Origin: Schlesneria sp. DSM 10557
Lineage (GTDB): Bacteria > Planctomycetota > Planctomycetia > Planctomycetales > Planctomycetaceae
Assembly (NCBI RefSeq): GCF_041860085.1
Contig: NZ_CP124747.1
Span: forward strand, 558,001 to 622,000
Length of the DNA: 64,000 bases
Direction: 5' to 3'
In this document: piece by piece, positions 9,327-19,700 of the stretch
Layout of the letters: each line of letters begins with the position of its first letter
Position numbering within the stretch: the stretch's first letter is position 1
Translations under genes and position numbers: made by a program
The notes under the pieces: model-generated
What the model was told of the DNA's origin: nothing
The model's database searches: none
The model's input: only the letters and a program-made list of their open reading frames with translations

Positions 9327-12233
9327 ATGTCTGGTGGCTTACATTCATGGATTCACACTGCCCACTTAGTGGCGCTGACGGTGATGTTCGTCGCGACAAA
9401 TTCGGTGATCGGTCGAGAACTTCCCACGGCCTCGAGCGCGCCGGATACCTCATCGTTTTATCGTGGCGTGAATCTGAACGGCCCGCCCGTCGTCATTGAT
9501 GGCAATCAATGGGAGGGACACCAGGCAAAATGGCTTCAGTGCAACGATCGCGCTTTCGAGAATCAACTCGTGCCGCTTGATCCTCCGACGGACCCGGAGC
9601 GGACAAAAATGATTCGCAGCAGTCGCTGGGGTGGAAACGAGGTGACGATCAACGATATCCCGCCGGGACGATACACCGTCTATTTGTACGTCTGGGAAGA
9701 TAACGATCCCGAGATCTATCATGTTTCGATCAACGGTGCGGAAGTGCTGTCGCGTCATAACAGCGGCCAAGCGGGGCACTGGGACAAACTGGGACCCTGG
9801 CTGATCAATGTGAAAAATCAGCAGATCAAAATCACCAGCAAAGGTGGGGCAGCAAACTTTTCAGGGATTGAAGTCTGGCAGGGAGAACGAGACAGTTCGA
9901 CCGAGCCGTCGACTGCTGAGGCGGAGTTCTTTGAAAAGCGGATTCGCCCACTTCTTGTAAACCACTGTTACGAATGTCATAGCTCAGAGTCGAACGAAGT
10001 TCAGGGGCGTCTCCTTGTTGACTCACGATCTGCTCTGCGGAAAGGGGGGGACCGAGGGGCCGCGATTGTGCCCGGCGACCTTGAACTCAGCCTGCTGATC
10101 AAAGCCGTGCGGTATGGGGAGTCTCAACTGCAAATGCCACCAGACCGAAAGCTGGCGGACCATGAGATTGCGGATCTGGAGCATTGGGTGAAAATGGGAG
10201 CACCCGATCCACGGACGCGGGCCACGAAAGTTTCCAGTAAAACGATTGATCTGAATTCCGCACGGAGCTTCTGGTCCTATCGGCCACTCGTCACGACCGT
10301 GGTGCCGACGCCGACGAAAAGCACTGCTCGAAACGAGATTGATTCTTTCATCGAGGCAGAACTCGAGAAACGGGAACTCACTCCACTTCCCTTGGCCGAC
10401 AAACGGACCCTAATTCGACGGGCGACGTTCGATCTGACAGGACTTCCGCCGACTCCCGAGGAAATTGATGCGTTTTTGGAAGACTCGTCAGAAGACGCAT
10501 TTGAATCAGTCATCAATCGCTTGCTCGAGTCACCTCACTATGGAGAACGCTGGGGACGACATTGGCTGGATGTCGTGCGGTATTCCGATTCCGCAGGTGA
10601 CAATTCCGATTTTCCCATCCCTCAGATGTACCTGTATCGGAACTGGGTGATTGACGCTTTTAACCGAGATCTGCCCTATGACCAGTTTGTCCGCGAACAA
10701 CTGGCAGGTGACCTGATGGAGTCGAATCGCTGGGATGAGCGAAACCAGCGCGTGATTGCGACGGGGTACCTCGCCAACGCCCGACGTTTTGGATCGCGCG
10801 TTGATGACTATCCGACACATCTGACCATTGAAGACACCATCGACAATCTGGGGCGGACATTCCTGGGCCAATCAATCAATTGTGCCCGCTGTCACGACCA
10901 TAAGTTCGATCCCATAACGATCGACGATTATTATGGCCTGTATGGCTTTTTCAGCAGCACGCGCTATCCATGGCCAGGAATCGAACTTGATCAGATGCAG
11001 CGTGATCTGGTCCCTCTCGTTCCCGCGGAACAGGCCCGCAATGCTTTGATCGCCCATCAGAATCGCGAAAAAGAACTGGAAGCCGAACTGGCACGACTCG
11101 AGAAAGAGCTGTCTGAAGCAGACAACGCCAATCGGTCAGCCTTGAATCAGCAGGTGGCCGCTGCGCGTAAGCAAGTTAATCGACACAAGAAAACTCTCCC
11201 CGACATCCCGTATGCATACGCTGTTGCCGAAGGGACTCAAGTCGATAATGTCGCGATCCAGTTCAAGGGGAATCCTGAAACCAGGGGAGAAGTGGTCCGT
11301 CGCCGGTTTCCAACTGTTCTAGGTGGACAGGAACTGTCCCTCAATGATTTATCGAGTGGTCGAATGGCACTTGCTGACTGGATCGTGGACCCGGCCAATC
11401 CCCTGACATCACGGGTCATGGTGAACCGAATCTGGCTTCGTCATTTCGGACGGGGACTGGTTACGACTCCGAATGAATTCGGGAAGCAGGGAAAACCACC
11501 TTCCAATCCTGCACTACTGGACTGGCTGGCGAGCCGATTCATCGAGTCGGGATGGTCCATCAAGTCGATGCATCGGCTCATCATGCAATCTCGCACCTAT
11601 CAAACCGAATCGGTTCAGGACCCGGCCACGATACCGGGTGATCCTGCGAATGAGTTCTTATCAGGATTTCCCCGCAATCGGCTGGACGCAGAGACAATTC
11701 GCGACACATTGCTGTTTGTCGGTGGGAATCTTGATACTCGATCCGGGGGACCGCATCCGTTCCCTCCCAGTTCAGAATGGGATTTCACACAGCACCACCC
11801 GTTTAAGGCGATTTACGAGACGAACCAGCGAAGCGTTTACCTGATGACGCAGCGAATTCAGCGACACCCGTATCTTGCGATATTTGACGGACCCGATACG
11901 AGCGTCAGTACGCCCCAGAGATCAACGAGCACCACCCCGCTGCAGTCCTTATACTTCATGAATAATTCATTCGTGCATCAGCAGGCAGAACTGGTCGCCG
12001 CACGATTGAGAAGCGAACGATCGGACGATAGCTCACGAATCGATCTCGTCTATGTCCGACTACTGGGGCGTCCACCACGCCAGGAGGAGCGTTCCGCCGG
12101 ACTTCACTATTTGAAGGCTGTTAAGGTCGTGCTGGCCGAGGCGGGCAAGACGAGCGAGGAATCGCAGGCACAGGCTTGGGTCTCGTATGTCCGCTCCCTG
12201 TTTCTCTTGAATGAGTTTGTCTATGTCGATTGA
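9327..12233 (+). CDS. DUF1549/DUF1553 planctomycete cytochrome-like protein
   Basis: This is a 968-residue exported protein. After the signal peptide (residues ~10-30) comes a beta-sandwich, malectin/CBM-like region (~45-186, WGGNEVTINDIPPGRYTVYLYVWED). The PSCyt1 heme domain follows with CYECH at 214-218, then DUF1549 (~335-545) with a second motif CARCHDHKFDPI, a short coiled coil (~570-630), and DUF1553 to the C-terminus (~670-960). A purine-rich site (GGGAAGGTG) precedes the ATG. These proteins are nearly always encoded next to a DUF1501 protein, as here, and are linked to periplasmic polysaccharide breakdown. The biochemical reaction is not established. Confidence 0.92.
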   Translation: MSGGLHSWIHTAHLVALTVMFVATNSVIGRELPTASSAPDTSSFYRGVNLNGPPVVIDGNQWEGHQAKWLQCNDRAFENQLVPLDPPTDPERTKMIRSSRWGGNEVTINDIPPGRYTVYLYVWEDNDPEIYHVSINGAEVLSRHNSGQAGHWDKLGPWLINVKNQQIKITSKGGAANFSGIEVWQGERDSSTEPSTAEAEFFEKRIRPLLVNHCYECHSSESNEVQGRLLVDSRSALRKGGDRGAAIVPGDLELSLLIKAVRYGESQLQMPPDRKLADHEIADLEHWVKMGAPDPRTRATKVSSKTIDLNSARSFWSYRPLVTTVVPTPTKSTARNEIDSFIEAELEKRELTPLPLADKRTLIRRATFDLTGLPPTPEEIDAFLEDSSEDAFESVINRLLESPHYGERWGRHWLDVVRYSDSAGDNSDFPIPQMYLYRNWVIDAFNRDLPYDQFVREQLAGDLMESNRWDERNQRVIATGYLANARRFGSRVDDYPTHLTIEDTIDNLGRTFLGQSINCARCHDHKFDPITIDDYYGLYGFFSSTRYPWPGIELDQMQRDLVPLVPAEQARNALIAHQNREKELEAELARLEKELSEADNANRSALNQQVAAARKQVNRHKKTLPDIPYAYAVAEGTQVDNVAIQFKGNPETRGEVVRRRFPTVLGGQELSLNDLSSGRMALADWIVDPANPLTSRVMVNRIWLRHFGRGLVTTPNEFGKQGKPPSNPALLDWLASRFIESGWSIKSMHRLIMQSRTYQTESVQDPATIPGDPANEFLSGFPRNRLDAETIRDTLLFVGGNLDTRSGGPHPFPPSSEWDFTQHHPFKAIYETNQRSVYLMTQRIQRHPYLAIFDGPDTSVSTPQRSTSTTPLQSLYFMNNSFVHQQAELVAARLRSERSDDSSRIDLVYVRLLGRPPRQEERSAGLHYLKAVKVVLAEAGKTSEESQAQAWVSYVRSLFLLNEFVYVD

Positions 12234-12446
12234 GCGTAATCGTCACAGAAGGCCACGCTGAGAAATTGAGGTTTCCAAATTGAAGATGCAAGACAGCGAG
12301 ACTCTTATGGGATCAACCGTTGTTACGCGTCGACCGTATGTCCGGAAATGTCGTTTCTGCCCGTCGCCGGTTTCGTTTCTGTCCGAGCGTCGAGACATAA
12401 ATCTCGCCCGCTTGGATTCATCTCCTGTACTTGAAAAGACTCAATC

Positions 12447-13835
12447 ATGCCCGGATTCACGCATGCTCCGACGCGGCGCGAAGTGCTTCAGTCGCTCGTC
12501 GGGGGTTCCCTCCTGTTCCCCGGGATTCTCTCGGAACTGCTGTCCTCCGAAGTTCGGAATCCCGCTCCACTCGCCCCTCGGTCGGCACATACTCCGGCGA
12601 AAGCGAAACGGGTCATCTTCCTGTTCTCTACAGGGGGCGTATCCCACATGGATACGTTCGATTACAAACCCAGGCTGTTTCAGGCCGATGGTAAAACGAT
12701 GGGGGTCGGGGGAGGGCTTTCCAACCAGCAGCGTGTTCTGCTGCGTCCTAAGTGGGAGTTCAAGCCCGGGGGCGAATGTGGAACACTGGTCAGCGATCTG
12801 TTCCCTTGTCTTCGCGATTGTATGGACGACATTTGCCTGATCAGGTCGATGAAGTCTGATGACAACGAACACTATCAGGCCACGCTGGCCATGCACACAG
12901 GCTCGTTTTTCTTTTCTCGACCCAGCATTGGTTCCTGGGTCAGTTATGGGCTGGGAACCGAGAATCAGAATCTTCCCAGCTTCGTTGTTCTGGCTCCACA
13001 TCTTCCTTATGCGGGGACGCAGGTCTATGCGAATGACTTTTTGCCTGCCTACCATCAGGGAACTCGTGTCGTTCCGGGCCCCGACCCCATCTCCGATCTC
13101 CGGCCCCGCACGAAAGTGCCGCATCTACAGGAACTGGAATTAGGGTTGGCCCGTGATCTGAATGACGCTCACTTGCGACGGCATGCCGCTTCAACTGATC
13201 TGGCCGCACGGATGCAGTCGTTCCAAACCGCCTTCCGCATGCAAACCGAAGCTCCTGATGCGTTTGACTTATCGCAAGAATCAGACTCCACCCTTGAGAT
13301 GTATGGCCTGACACGAGGACAGACGGATGGTTTTGGTTGGCAATGTCTGATCGCGCGACGGCTGTCGGAACGGGGAGTCCGATTTGTGGAATTGATCGAC
13401 TCAGGCTCATCGGGTAATTGGGATTCGCATGGTGACATGGCTGAGCATGCACCGCTTGCAAAGAAGATCGATCAGCCCATTGCCGCACTGCTGAAAGATC
13501 TCAAGCGTCGCGGCATGCTGGAGGACACACTGGTCGTTTGGACCACTGAGTTTGGTCGGACTCCCGGCGTGGATGGGAAACACGGTCGCGGGCACCATAG
13601 TGCCTGTTTCTCGTCCTGGATTGCGGGGGGATCCGTCAGAGGAGGCACCACGTATGGCGAGACAGACGAGTTGGGGGCGACGGTCGCCAGCGACCAGGTT
13701 CATGTTCATGACTTTCATGCGACCCTTCTACACCTGCTGGGATTTGATCACACGAAGCTGACCTACCGCCATGCGGGGCGCGACTACCGACTTACGGATG
13801 TGCACGGCAAAGTCGTTCAGGGCATTCTGTCGTGA
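12447..13835 (+). CDS. DUF1501 protein (sulfatase-like, exported)
   Basis: The 462-residue protein begins with a Tat-like or signal-peptide region (PTRREVLQSLVGG, hydrophobic to ~residue 32). Features shared with DUF1501 proteins include VIFLFSTGGVSHMDTFDYKP, the segment SSGNWDSHGDM and the metal-site-like VVWTTEFGRTPGVDGKHGRGHH. The fold is related to alkaline phosphatase/sulfatase. It lies 213 bases after the DUF1549/DUF1553 gene on the same strand and is its usual partner. The ATG at 12447 has only a weak ribosome-binding site. Confidence 0.92.
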   Translation: MPGFTHAPTRREVLQSLVGGSLLFPGILSELLSSEVRNPAPLAPRSAHTPAKAKRVIFLFSTGGVSHMDTFDYKPRLFQADGKTMGVGGGLSNQQRVLLRPKWEFKPGGECGTLVSDLFPCLRDCMDDICLIRSMKSDDNEHYQATLAMHTGSFFFSRPSIGSWVSYGLGTENQNLPSFVVLAPHLPYAGTQVYANDFLPAYHQGTRVVPGPDPISDLRPRTKVPHLQELELGLARDLNDAHLRRHAASTDLAARMQSFQTAFRMQTEAPDAFDLSQESDSTLEMYGLTRGQTDGFGWQCLIARRLSERGVRFVELIDSGSSGNWDSHGDMAEHAPLAKKIDQPIAALLKDLKRRGMLEDTLVVWTTEFGRTPGVDGKHGRGHHSACFSSWIAGGSVRGGTTYGETDELGATVASDQVHVHDFHATLLHLLGFDHTKLTYRHAGRDYRLTDVHGKVVQGILS

Positions 13836-14043
13836 ACGGCTGGGACAGCGGCAAACCTGACCGGGGGACTCATCGAAGTCGGTTTGCTGCGACTCGAATG
13901 CAAGGTCGGCGCTGCATTCCTGGTCCGTTGGATCGTGCAGGAGCTTCGTCGCTCGTATGATCTTTCGGGAGGCCGTATGCTACCCGGCCCTCTCCGTACG
14001 AATACCGCTTACTGCTGTAAGTTCTCTGGCTGAACGTCTCCCT

Positions 14044-15549
14044 ATGCCCAGTTCATCGAAAAAGTTGATTCCCTCTCGCCCCTCGACGAATGATTCGACG
14101 AGTGATCCGCTGACGACGCGAACGGTCGATTCAAACTCAAGCGTGAACTCAATCATCATCCTGGTTCTTCTGGCGGCAGCCGCGACCCGTTTGGCCAGTG
14201 CGCTGGGGGATCTCGCCATCGATGAAATCTGGTCTTGGTACTTTGCCAGTCAGGCCATTCACAAGCTGTCCGATGTCTTCGCGCTGCGGCACGACAACAA
14301 TCACTTGCTCAATACCATTGTCATGTACACCTTGGGGCCAGCGGTACCGGACATCGTCTATCGTCTTCCGGCGGCCCTGGGTTCGATCGCTTCCGTAATC
14401 ACCGCGACTTGGATTGCCGGGCGGCGCGGCAACGGAGTCAATTCCCTGTTCACTTCTGTCCTCGTGGGAGCCTCTTATCTGCTGATCCTCTATGGCTCGG
14501 AAGCGCGAGGTTATTCGTACGCGGTCGTATTCGGTTACTTGTCGTGGTTCTGTCTGCTGCGAATGGATGAAACGCGCGATTGGCGGGATGCTCTTGGATT
14601 TGCACTGTGCGCAAGTCTCGGATTCCTCGGTCATCTCACGTTTCTGTACTGCTTCGCCGGATTCGCTGTATGGGGATTGTGGAAATGGCTTGTACGACCT
14701 TCCTGGCTGATTCCCATTGCATTTGTTCCCCCGACGACCGTGGCTGGACTGCTTTATCTCTATTTCATTCGCGGGATGGCGATTGGGGGAGGGCCCGAGT
14801 CGACGTTGATTTCTGCATTGATCTCAACGCTGTCGCTGGTCTCAGGAGGCCCGATGTATGACGATCTGGCATTGCTGATGGCAGGCCTGTCGACGGTATG
14901 GCTTGCCACCGGATTCGTCCACCTCTGGCGGACGGACCGGGCCATCGCCTTGAGCCACTTTACCATCATCGTCGCAGCGCCGGCGATTGTCCTGTTTTTC
15001 ACGGGACACCAACTGATTTATCCTCGGTACTTTCTCATTCCGATTGCGTTCGCGTTGCTCGTCATGGGGGATGTCAGCGCCAGTTGGTGGAAACAAGGAG
15101 GCCGATTCGGACAGCTGTGCGCGGTCGGAGTGGTTGGCCTATTTCTGGTCGGCAACGCGAGCTGGACTCGCCTTCTCATTCCTGATGGTCGCGGCGAATA
15201 TTCAGAAGCCATGCGCTGGATGGCACAACAGACGTCCGAACCTCCGGCCACGGTCAGCAGTGATCATGATTTCCGGAATGGTCTGATCTTCGCCTATTAC
15301 TCGGAACGCCTGTGGTTGAAGGAATCACCACTGCGGTACCTCGACCAGCGCACCCTGCAGGGACGTCCTACTGACTGGCTTATTCGTCACAATTTTGAAG
15401 GGGATCCGACGCTGCCGTCGCAGCTCGTCGATCCGGCCGGGAATGCTTATGAACTGCAGAGGGTGTTTCCGCACCGCAGCCTGACAGGGTGGAACTGGTG
15501 GGTCTACCGCAAAAGTAACGCGAACTTGAAGCAAGCTCAATTTCGATGA
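14044..15549 (+). CDS. Polytopic membrane protein, glycosyltransferase family 39-like
   Basis: This is a protein of 501 residues with about ten hydrophobic segments. The first membrane helix is followed by DLAIDEIWSWYFAS, matching the acidic first loop (DE) of GT-C-fold mannosyl- or arabinosyltransferases. A soluble C-terminal region (~400-495) follows. The family moves sugars from lipid carriers to acceptors on the outer face of the membrane. Transfer of a sugar here is inference from fold. The frame stays open upstream to an ATG at 13957, which has AGGAG 13 bases before it, so a 530-residue form is possible. The 3' end overlaps a long hairpin. Confidence 0.78.
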   Translation: MPSSSKKLIPSRPSTNDSTSDPLTTRTVDSNSSVNSIIILVLLAAAATRLASALGDLAIDEIWSWYFASQAIHKLSDVFALRHDNNHLLNTIVMYTLGPAVPDIVYRLPAALGSIASVITATWIAGRRGNGVNSLFTSVLVGASYLLILYGSEARGYSYAVVFGYLSWFCLLRMDETRDWRDALGFALCASLGFLGHLTFLYCFAGFAVWGLWKWLVRPSWLIPIAFVPPTTVAGLLYLYFIRGMAIGGGPESTLISALISTLSLVSGGPMYDDLALLMAGLSTVWLATGFVHLWRTDRAIALSHFTIIVAAPAIVLFFTGHQLIYPRYFLIPIAFALLVMGDVSASWWKQGGRFGQLCAVGVVGLFLVGNASWTRLLIPDGRGEYSEAMRWMAQQTSEPPATVSSDHDFRNGLIFAYYSERLWLKESPLRYLDQRTLQGRPTDWLIRHNFEGDPTLPSQLVDPAGNAYELQRVFPHRSLTGWNWWVYRKSNANLKQAQFR

Positions 15550-15566
15550 GTTGCTCCAAGTTCGCG
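15520..15566. terminator. Bidirectional terminator hairpin overlapping a coding end
   Basis: About 19 base pairs with one mismatch and one bulge join 15520-15539 and 15547-15565. It lies between two convergent genes and includes the last codons of the plus-strand gene (stop ends at 15549). No T-run is prominent on either side. Confidence 0.6.
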
Positions 15567-15654
15567 TGGTAAGCCGTCGGCCTCTGATGAGTCGCCCGCA
15601 TACTTCAATTCGATGCGGACGACTTGGGATGTGTGCTGCTAACCGGGCAGCAGA

Positions 15655-17001
15655 TCAACTCATCAGATTATGAAGAGCCCCCGTGCTGTCGCCCAGGAAT
15701 GGAACCTTGACGTCCATCCGTTCGAGCATCGAGAGCCACAGGTTGCTGATGGGGGTCTCGTTCGGATAGCGGATGTGACGTCCGGTCTGGATCGTACCAC
15801 CACCTTTACCTGCCAGCAGCACAGGAAGATCGTCATGGTTATGGGCGTTGCCGTCAGAGTTGGCACTGCCGTACGCAATCATACAGTGATCCAGCAGCGT
15901 CCCATCGCCTTCCGGAATCGATTTCAATTTCTGAAGCAGGTACGAGAACTGTGTGACATGGAACTTGTTGATGTCGCGAATCTTTTCCTTCTTCTTGGCA
16001 TCGTTCCCGTGGTGTGACAGCTCGTGATGTCCTTCGGGGACCCCGATGAATGGATAGGCCTTGTTGCTTCCTTCGTTGGTCAGCACGAACGAGCAAACAC
16101 GGGTCAGATCTGTCTGGAAGGCGAGGACCATCAGATCGCACATCAGACGCACGTGTTCCTGGAAGTCGCCGGGAACTCCAGCGGGTACTGGATAGTCCGG
16201 CGTTTTGACTTCCGGCAACGACGCCGCGCGTGCGATTCGCTGTTCAATGTCACGGATTGAGCTGAAGTATTCATCGAGCTTCCGCTGATCGTTGCGGCCA
16301 AGTTTTCCGGCCAGTTCTCGAGTGTCGTCGCGGACGTAGTCGAGAATACTTTTACGAAGCTGATCGCGCTTGGCTCGATCAGCACCAGCACCGGAACCGA
16401 ACAGCCGTTCGAATACCAGCTTGGGATTCACTTCCTTGGGGTTGGGCTGCGTGGCGGAGCGCCAGGACATCGTGGATGAGTAGACGCAGCTGTAGCCCGA
16501 GTCGCAGTTACCGGCCATGGCACCTGCTTCGCAGCCGATTTCAAGCGAGGGCAAACGGGTCTGATCACCGATGCGTGAAGCGGCAACCTGGTCCACCGAG
16601 ATACCATTACGGATATCGGTTCCGTCCGTTTTCACGGGATGGGCACCTGTCAGGAAGGAGGCAAGAGCCCGTGCGTGGTCTCCACCGCCGTCGCCATGAG
16701 CCCGGGCACCATCGGCCGTCAAACCGGTCAGGACCAGCAGATCATCTTTGACTGGTGCGAGTGGTTCGAGAATTGGTGTGAGATCGAAACTTGATCCTTC
16801 CGCGGCTGGCGTCCAATCCGCCATGTTTTTTCCGTTGGGAACGTACACAAACGCCATCCGGTTGGGTGCCGTCTTCGTTACCGAAGCTTCTTCTGCCCAG
16901 GACGACAGGGGTCCCATGATCTCCAGCCAGGGCAAGGCAATCGCGGTGCTCATGCCCTTCAAGACGGTTCGTCGCGAAATGGGATCTCGTTTCATCTTCA
17001 T
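15655..17001 (-). CDS. DUF1552 protein (exported, sulfatase-fold-like)
   Basis: This protein of 448 residues starts with a Tat signal (ISRRTVLKGMSTAIALPWLE, then a cleavage-like ASWAEEA region). DUF1552 hallmarks are FVYVPNGKNMADWTP, ALASFLTGAHPVKTDGTDIRNGISVDQ, FVLTNEGSNKAYPFIGVPEGHHELSHHGND and AYGSANSDGNAHNHDDLPVLLAG. The histidine-rich segments are typical of the family. It follows the DUF1592 gene by 145 bases on the same strand, its regular partner in planctomycetes. A role in extracellular polymer breakdown is suggested by context only. Met3 at 16995 is an alternative start. Confidence 0.92.
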   Translation of the reverse strand: MKMKRDPISRRTVLKGMSTAIALPWLEIMGPLSSWAEEASVTKTAPNRMAFVYVPNGKNMADWTPAAEGSSFDLTPILEPLAPVKDDLLVLTGLTADGARAHGDGGGDHARALASFLTGAHPVKTDGTDIRNGISVDQVAASRIGDQTRLPSLEIGCEAGAMAGNCDSGYSCVYSSTMSWRSATQPNPKEVNPKLVFERLFGSGAGADRAKRDQLRKSILDYVRDDTRELAGKLGRNDQRKLDEYFSSIRDIEQRIARAASLPEVKTPDYPVPAGVPGDFQEHVRLMCDLMVLAFQTDLTRVCSFVLTNEGSNKAYPFIGVPEGHHELSHHGNDAKKKEKIRDINKFHVTQFSYLLQKLKSIPEGDGTLLDHCMIAYGSANSDGNAHNHDDLPVLLAGKGGGTIQTGRHIRYPNETPISNLWLSMLERMDVKVPFLGDSTGALHNLMS

Positions 17002-17146
17002 TTCCAGTCTGTCCCCTCGTTTGGCAGATCGCCCCGCGAGAGTGGGTCACGGATTTGTCATTCGGGCTGCACTTCGAAAGTCTTCGAGAGAATGTCTTTT
17101 CGAAGTCTCGCACGACGAGCGTCGACATCTCAGTCTTGCACCAAAA

Positions 17147-19522
17147 TCAATCTTGCGCCACCGGATCGCTACCCCGCCGCATTCGGAAGGGATCGCTTTT
17201 CACTATTTCAATCACGATTGTGGAGAACCGATTATCTTTCTCCAACGCTTCCTGAATTTTGACAACGGATCTACGGTCATAATATTCCAGTCCGCGTCCC
17301 AATCCATAAGTCATCAGCTTTTCTATGAGGTTTCGTCCCACTTTGGCCTGCTGCTCGACAAGAATCGCCTTCAATTCGGCCGGGCCGTTGAAAGATTTGC
17401 CGCCTGGCAAAACTCCAGCGGTTTCAATTGGGAATTCCCCGTCTTTTTCTCGGAATCCTCCGATTGCATTATAGTTCTCGAAGGCAAAGCCCAGCGGGTC
17501 CATTTTGGCGTGGCAGTTGGCACATGCCGGATTGGCCCGATGCTGCTCCAACCGCTGCCGCAAGGAACCTGACAGTTCGGCATGTTCACCTTCAGGCAGT
17601 TCAGGAACGTTCGGCGGTGGAGGAGGAGGGGGGGCCCCGAGAATCTGCTCAAGAATCCACCGTCCCCGTTTCACGGGTGAGGTCCGTGTCGGATTCGACG
17701 TCACGGTCAGCACGCTGGCCTGCGTCAGAAGCCCCCCGCGAAGTTTGTCGGGTAGCGTTACACGCACAAACTCGGAGTTGCCTCCGCGTCGACGAGGTTG
17801 TCCTTCAGGACGTTCGGGCATGATCGATTCGAGCCCGTAGTGCCGGGCCAGCGGTCTGTTCAGGAACGTGAAGTCAGCGTCGATGAGATCGTTGATGCTG
17901 CGGTCTTCGTGAATGATCGCCTGGAAAAACAGTTCCGTTTCTTTCAGCATGGCTGCTTTCAGCTGATCGTTGAACGTCGGAAACTGCTTCATATCCGGTG
18001 CGACAGTTTTCAGACGCCGCAGTTGCAGCCACTGCATGGCGAAGTTTTCCACCAGAGAATCTGACTTCGGATCCTGAAGCATTCTCCGAACCTGAGGTTC
18101 GATATTCGCGGTCAGTTCGCCGCGGCTCGCCAGATCGAAAAGCTCCTGGTCTGGCATCGAACTCCACAGGAAGTATGACATCCGTGATGCAAGCTGGTAC
18201 TCGTCCAGTGGACGGGGCTCGGGGCTGTCAGGACGGTCATCAAGTTCGAGTCGGAAAAGAAACTTGGGCGAAACGAGCACAGCCATGAACGACCGCTGCA
18301 TGGCCTCCTCCCAGCTCAAACCTTCGTCCAGAGAATGGAGCGCCAATGCAACAAGACGATCGACTTCCTCCGTTGTTGCAGGACGTCGGTACGCGCGGGT
18401 GGCGAATCGGTTGAGGATCTCTCGTGCCTGATCGGCCTTCGGAAGTTCCGGATTGGTCGCCAGCAATCGCCGATGAGAAGTTGGCACCATGTCGAGTGGT
18501 CCTTCGAACTCGGACCATTCAACGAAGAGTGTCCTCTGTCCTTCTTCCGGTTTCTCCGCAGCGGGGTCGGTGAACTCGTTCAAGAAGGCGATTGAGATCT
18601 TATGTTCACCCGCAGAGACCTGGATCGGTTTGGCCTCGTAAATGACCTTGTCCTTGTCGACCCCTGTTGCTTTCACTTCGACAGTTTCGAAGGAATTGTC
18701 GTCGATCTGGAATGCCGCTTTGACGGGCTCGTCACCGATCTGACGTCCCCAGCCACGGAAACGGAGCTTGTACTCGCCGTCGACGGGCAATTTGTGTGTG
18801 ATCGACAGCTTGCCATTCATCTCGAGACTTCGGACCCCGACTTCGCGGAACTCTTCTTTCTTCGTGGATTGAAAGAAGGTGGCTGCCGTTCGTCGCTTGG
18901 GCGGTTTGGGTGGTTCGCCAACAAGAATCGCTTTTTGAACGATCGACTCGGCCGCAGCCAGATATCGTTCCATCAGTACGGGCGACATGGTCAAGACGTC
19001 ACCAATATTGTCGAAGCCGTGACCGATGTCGTCGGACGGAAAATCTTCAGCAGGATTGAAATCGATAAAAACCAGATCGCGAACGGTGTGGTTATACTCC
19101 GTCCGATTCAACCGCCGGACGGTCACGCGGCCGGGGTCCGGTTTTGCCCGCAAATCGGCTTCATTAAACAGATCCCGTACGACCTCGACAAACTGATCAA
19201 TCTCGTCCTGTTCCGGGCGAGGTTTATCCGACGGCGGCATGGTGCCGTTGACGACCATGTCGATCACGTTTTCCCACACAACACGACGTTTGGTGAGCAC
19301 GTGCGGATCATTGTCGAACGCAAGGTTCAGATCGGCGTTGGGGTCCTTTTCGCCGTGACATTCAACACAGTGCTTTGCCACAAAGGCAACAACACTCTCC
19401 TGAAATGAAGTGGCAGGAGGAGGCGTTTCCTGAGCGAGGACGCGTGCCAAATCGTTCCCGGCCACAGCCAGCAGGAATGCCAGTGTGAGGAAGAATGCCG
19501 ACGGTAGAGGAATGTATTTCAT
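17147..19522 (-). CDS. DUF1587/DUF1592/DUF1588/DUF1585 heme protein
   Basis: This 791-residue exported protein has a signal peptide (residues ~1-30) and a first heme motif CVECHGE near residue 52. DUF1587 (RRLNRTEYNHTVRDL), a carbohydrate-binding-like beta region (~215-340), DUF1592 (FATRAYRRPAT... SRMSYFLWSSMPDQEL), DUF1588 with a second motif CANCHAKMDPLGFAFENYN, and DUF1585 follow in order. I chose the ATG at 19522 because the signal peptide begins there. The longer frame to 19564 adds 14 residues that do not look like a leader. It is upstream of, and likely co-transcribed with, the DUF1552 gene. Confidence 0.92.
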   Translation of the reverse strand: MKYIPLPSAFFLTLAFLLAVAGNDLARVLAQETPPPATSFQESVVAFVAKHCVECHGEKDPNADLNLAFDNDPHVLTKRRVVWENVIDMVVNGTMPPSDKPRPEQDEIDQFVEVVRDLFNEADLRAKPDPGRVTVRRLNRTEYNHTVRDLVFIDFNPAEDFPSDDIGHGFDNIGDVLTMSPVLMERYLAAAESIVQKAILVGEPPKPPKRRTAATFFQSTKKEEFREVGVRSLEMNGKLSITHKLPVDGEYKLRFRGWGRQIGDEPVKAAFQIDDNSFETVEVKATGVDKDKVIYEAKPIQVSAGEHKISIAFLNEFTDPAAEKPEEGQRTLFVEWSEFEGPLDMVPTSHRRLLATNPELPKADQAREILNRFATRAYRRPATTEEVDRLVALALHSLDEGLSWEEAMQRSFMAVLVSPKFLFRLELDDRPDSPEPRPLDEYQLASRMSYFLWSSMPDQELFDLASRGELTANIEPQVRRMLQDPKSDSLVENFAMQWLQLRRLKTVAPDMKQFPTFNDQLKAAMLKETELFFQAIIHEDRSINDLIDADFTFLNRPLARHYGLESIMPERPEGQPRRRGGNSEFVRVTLPDKLRGGLLTQASVLTVTSNPTRTSPVKRGRWILEQILGAPPPPPPPNVPELPEGEHAELSGSLRQRLEQHRANPACANCHAKMDPLGFAFENYNAIGGFREKDGEFPIETAGVLPGGKSFNGPAELKAILVEQQAKVGRNLIEKLMTYGLGRGLEYYDRRSVVKIQEALEKDNRFSTIVIEIVKSDPFRMRRGSDPVAQD

Positions 19523-19700
19523 GCTGTTTAATTCGCGGCAATTCAGGAGGGCGTGACAATGCACGAAATCAGGCAGGTTTCACATTAGACGTTGTATCGA
19601 TAATCTCCTCTTCGTGCCAGCACCGTTTCCTGCGGCTATCCGATTTTTGCGGCATCGAGAAGTCTCTTTTTTCGGGCAATTCATGCGTCGAAACGGCTGT

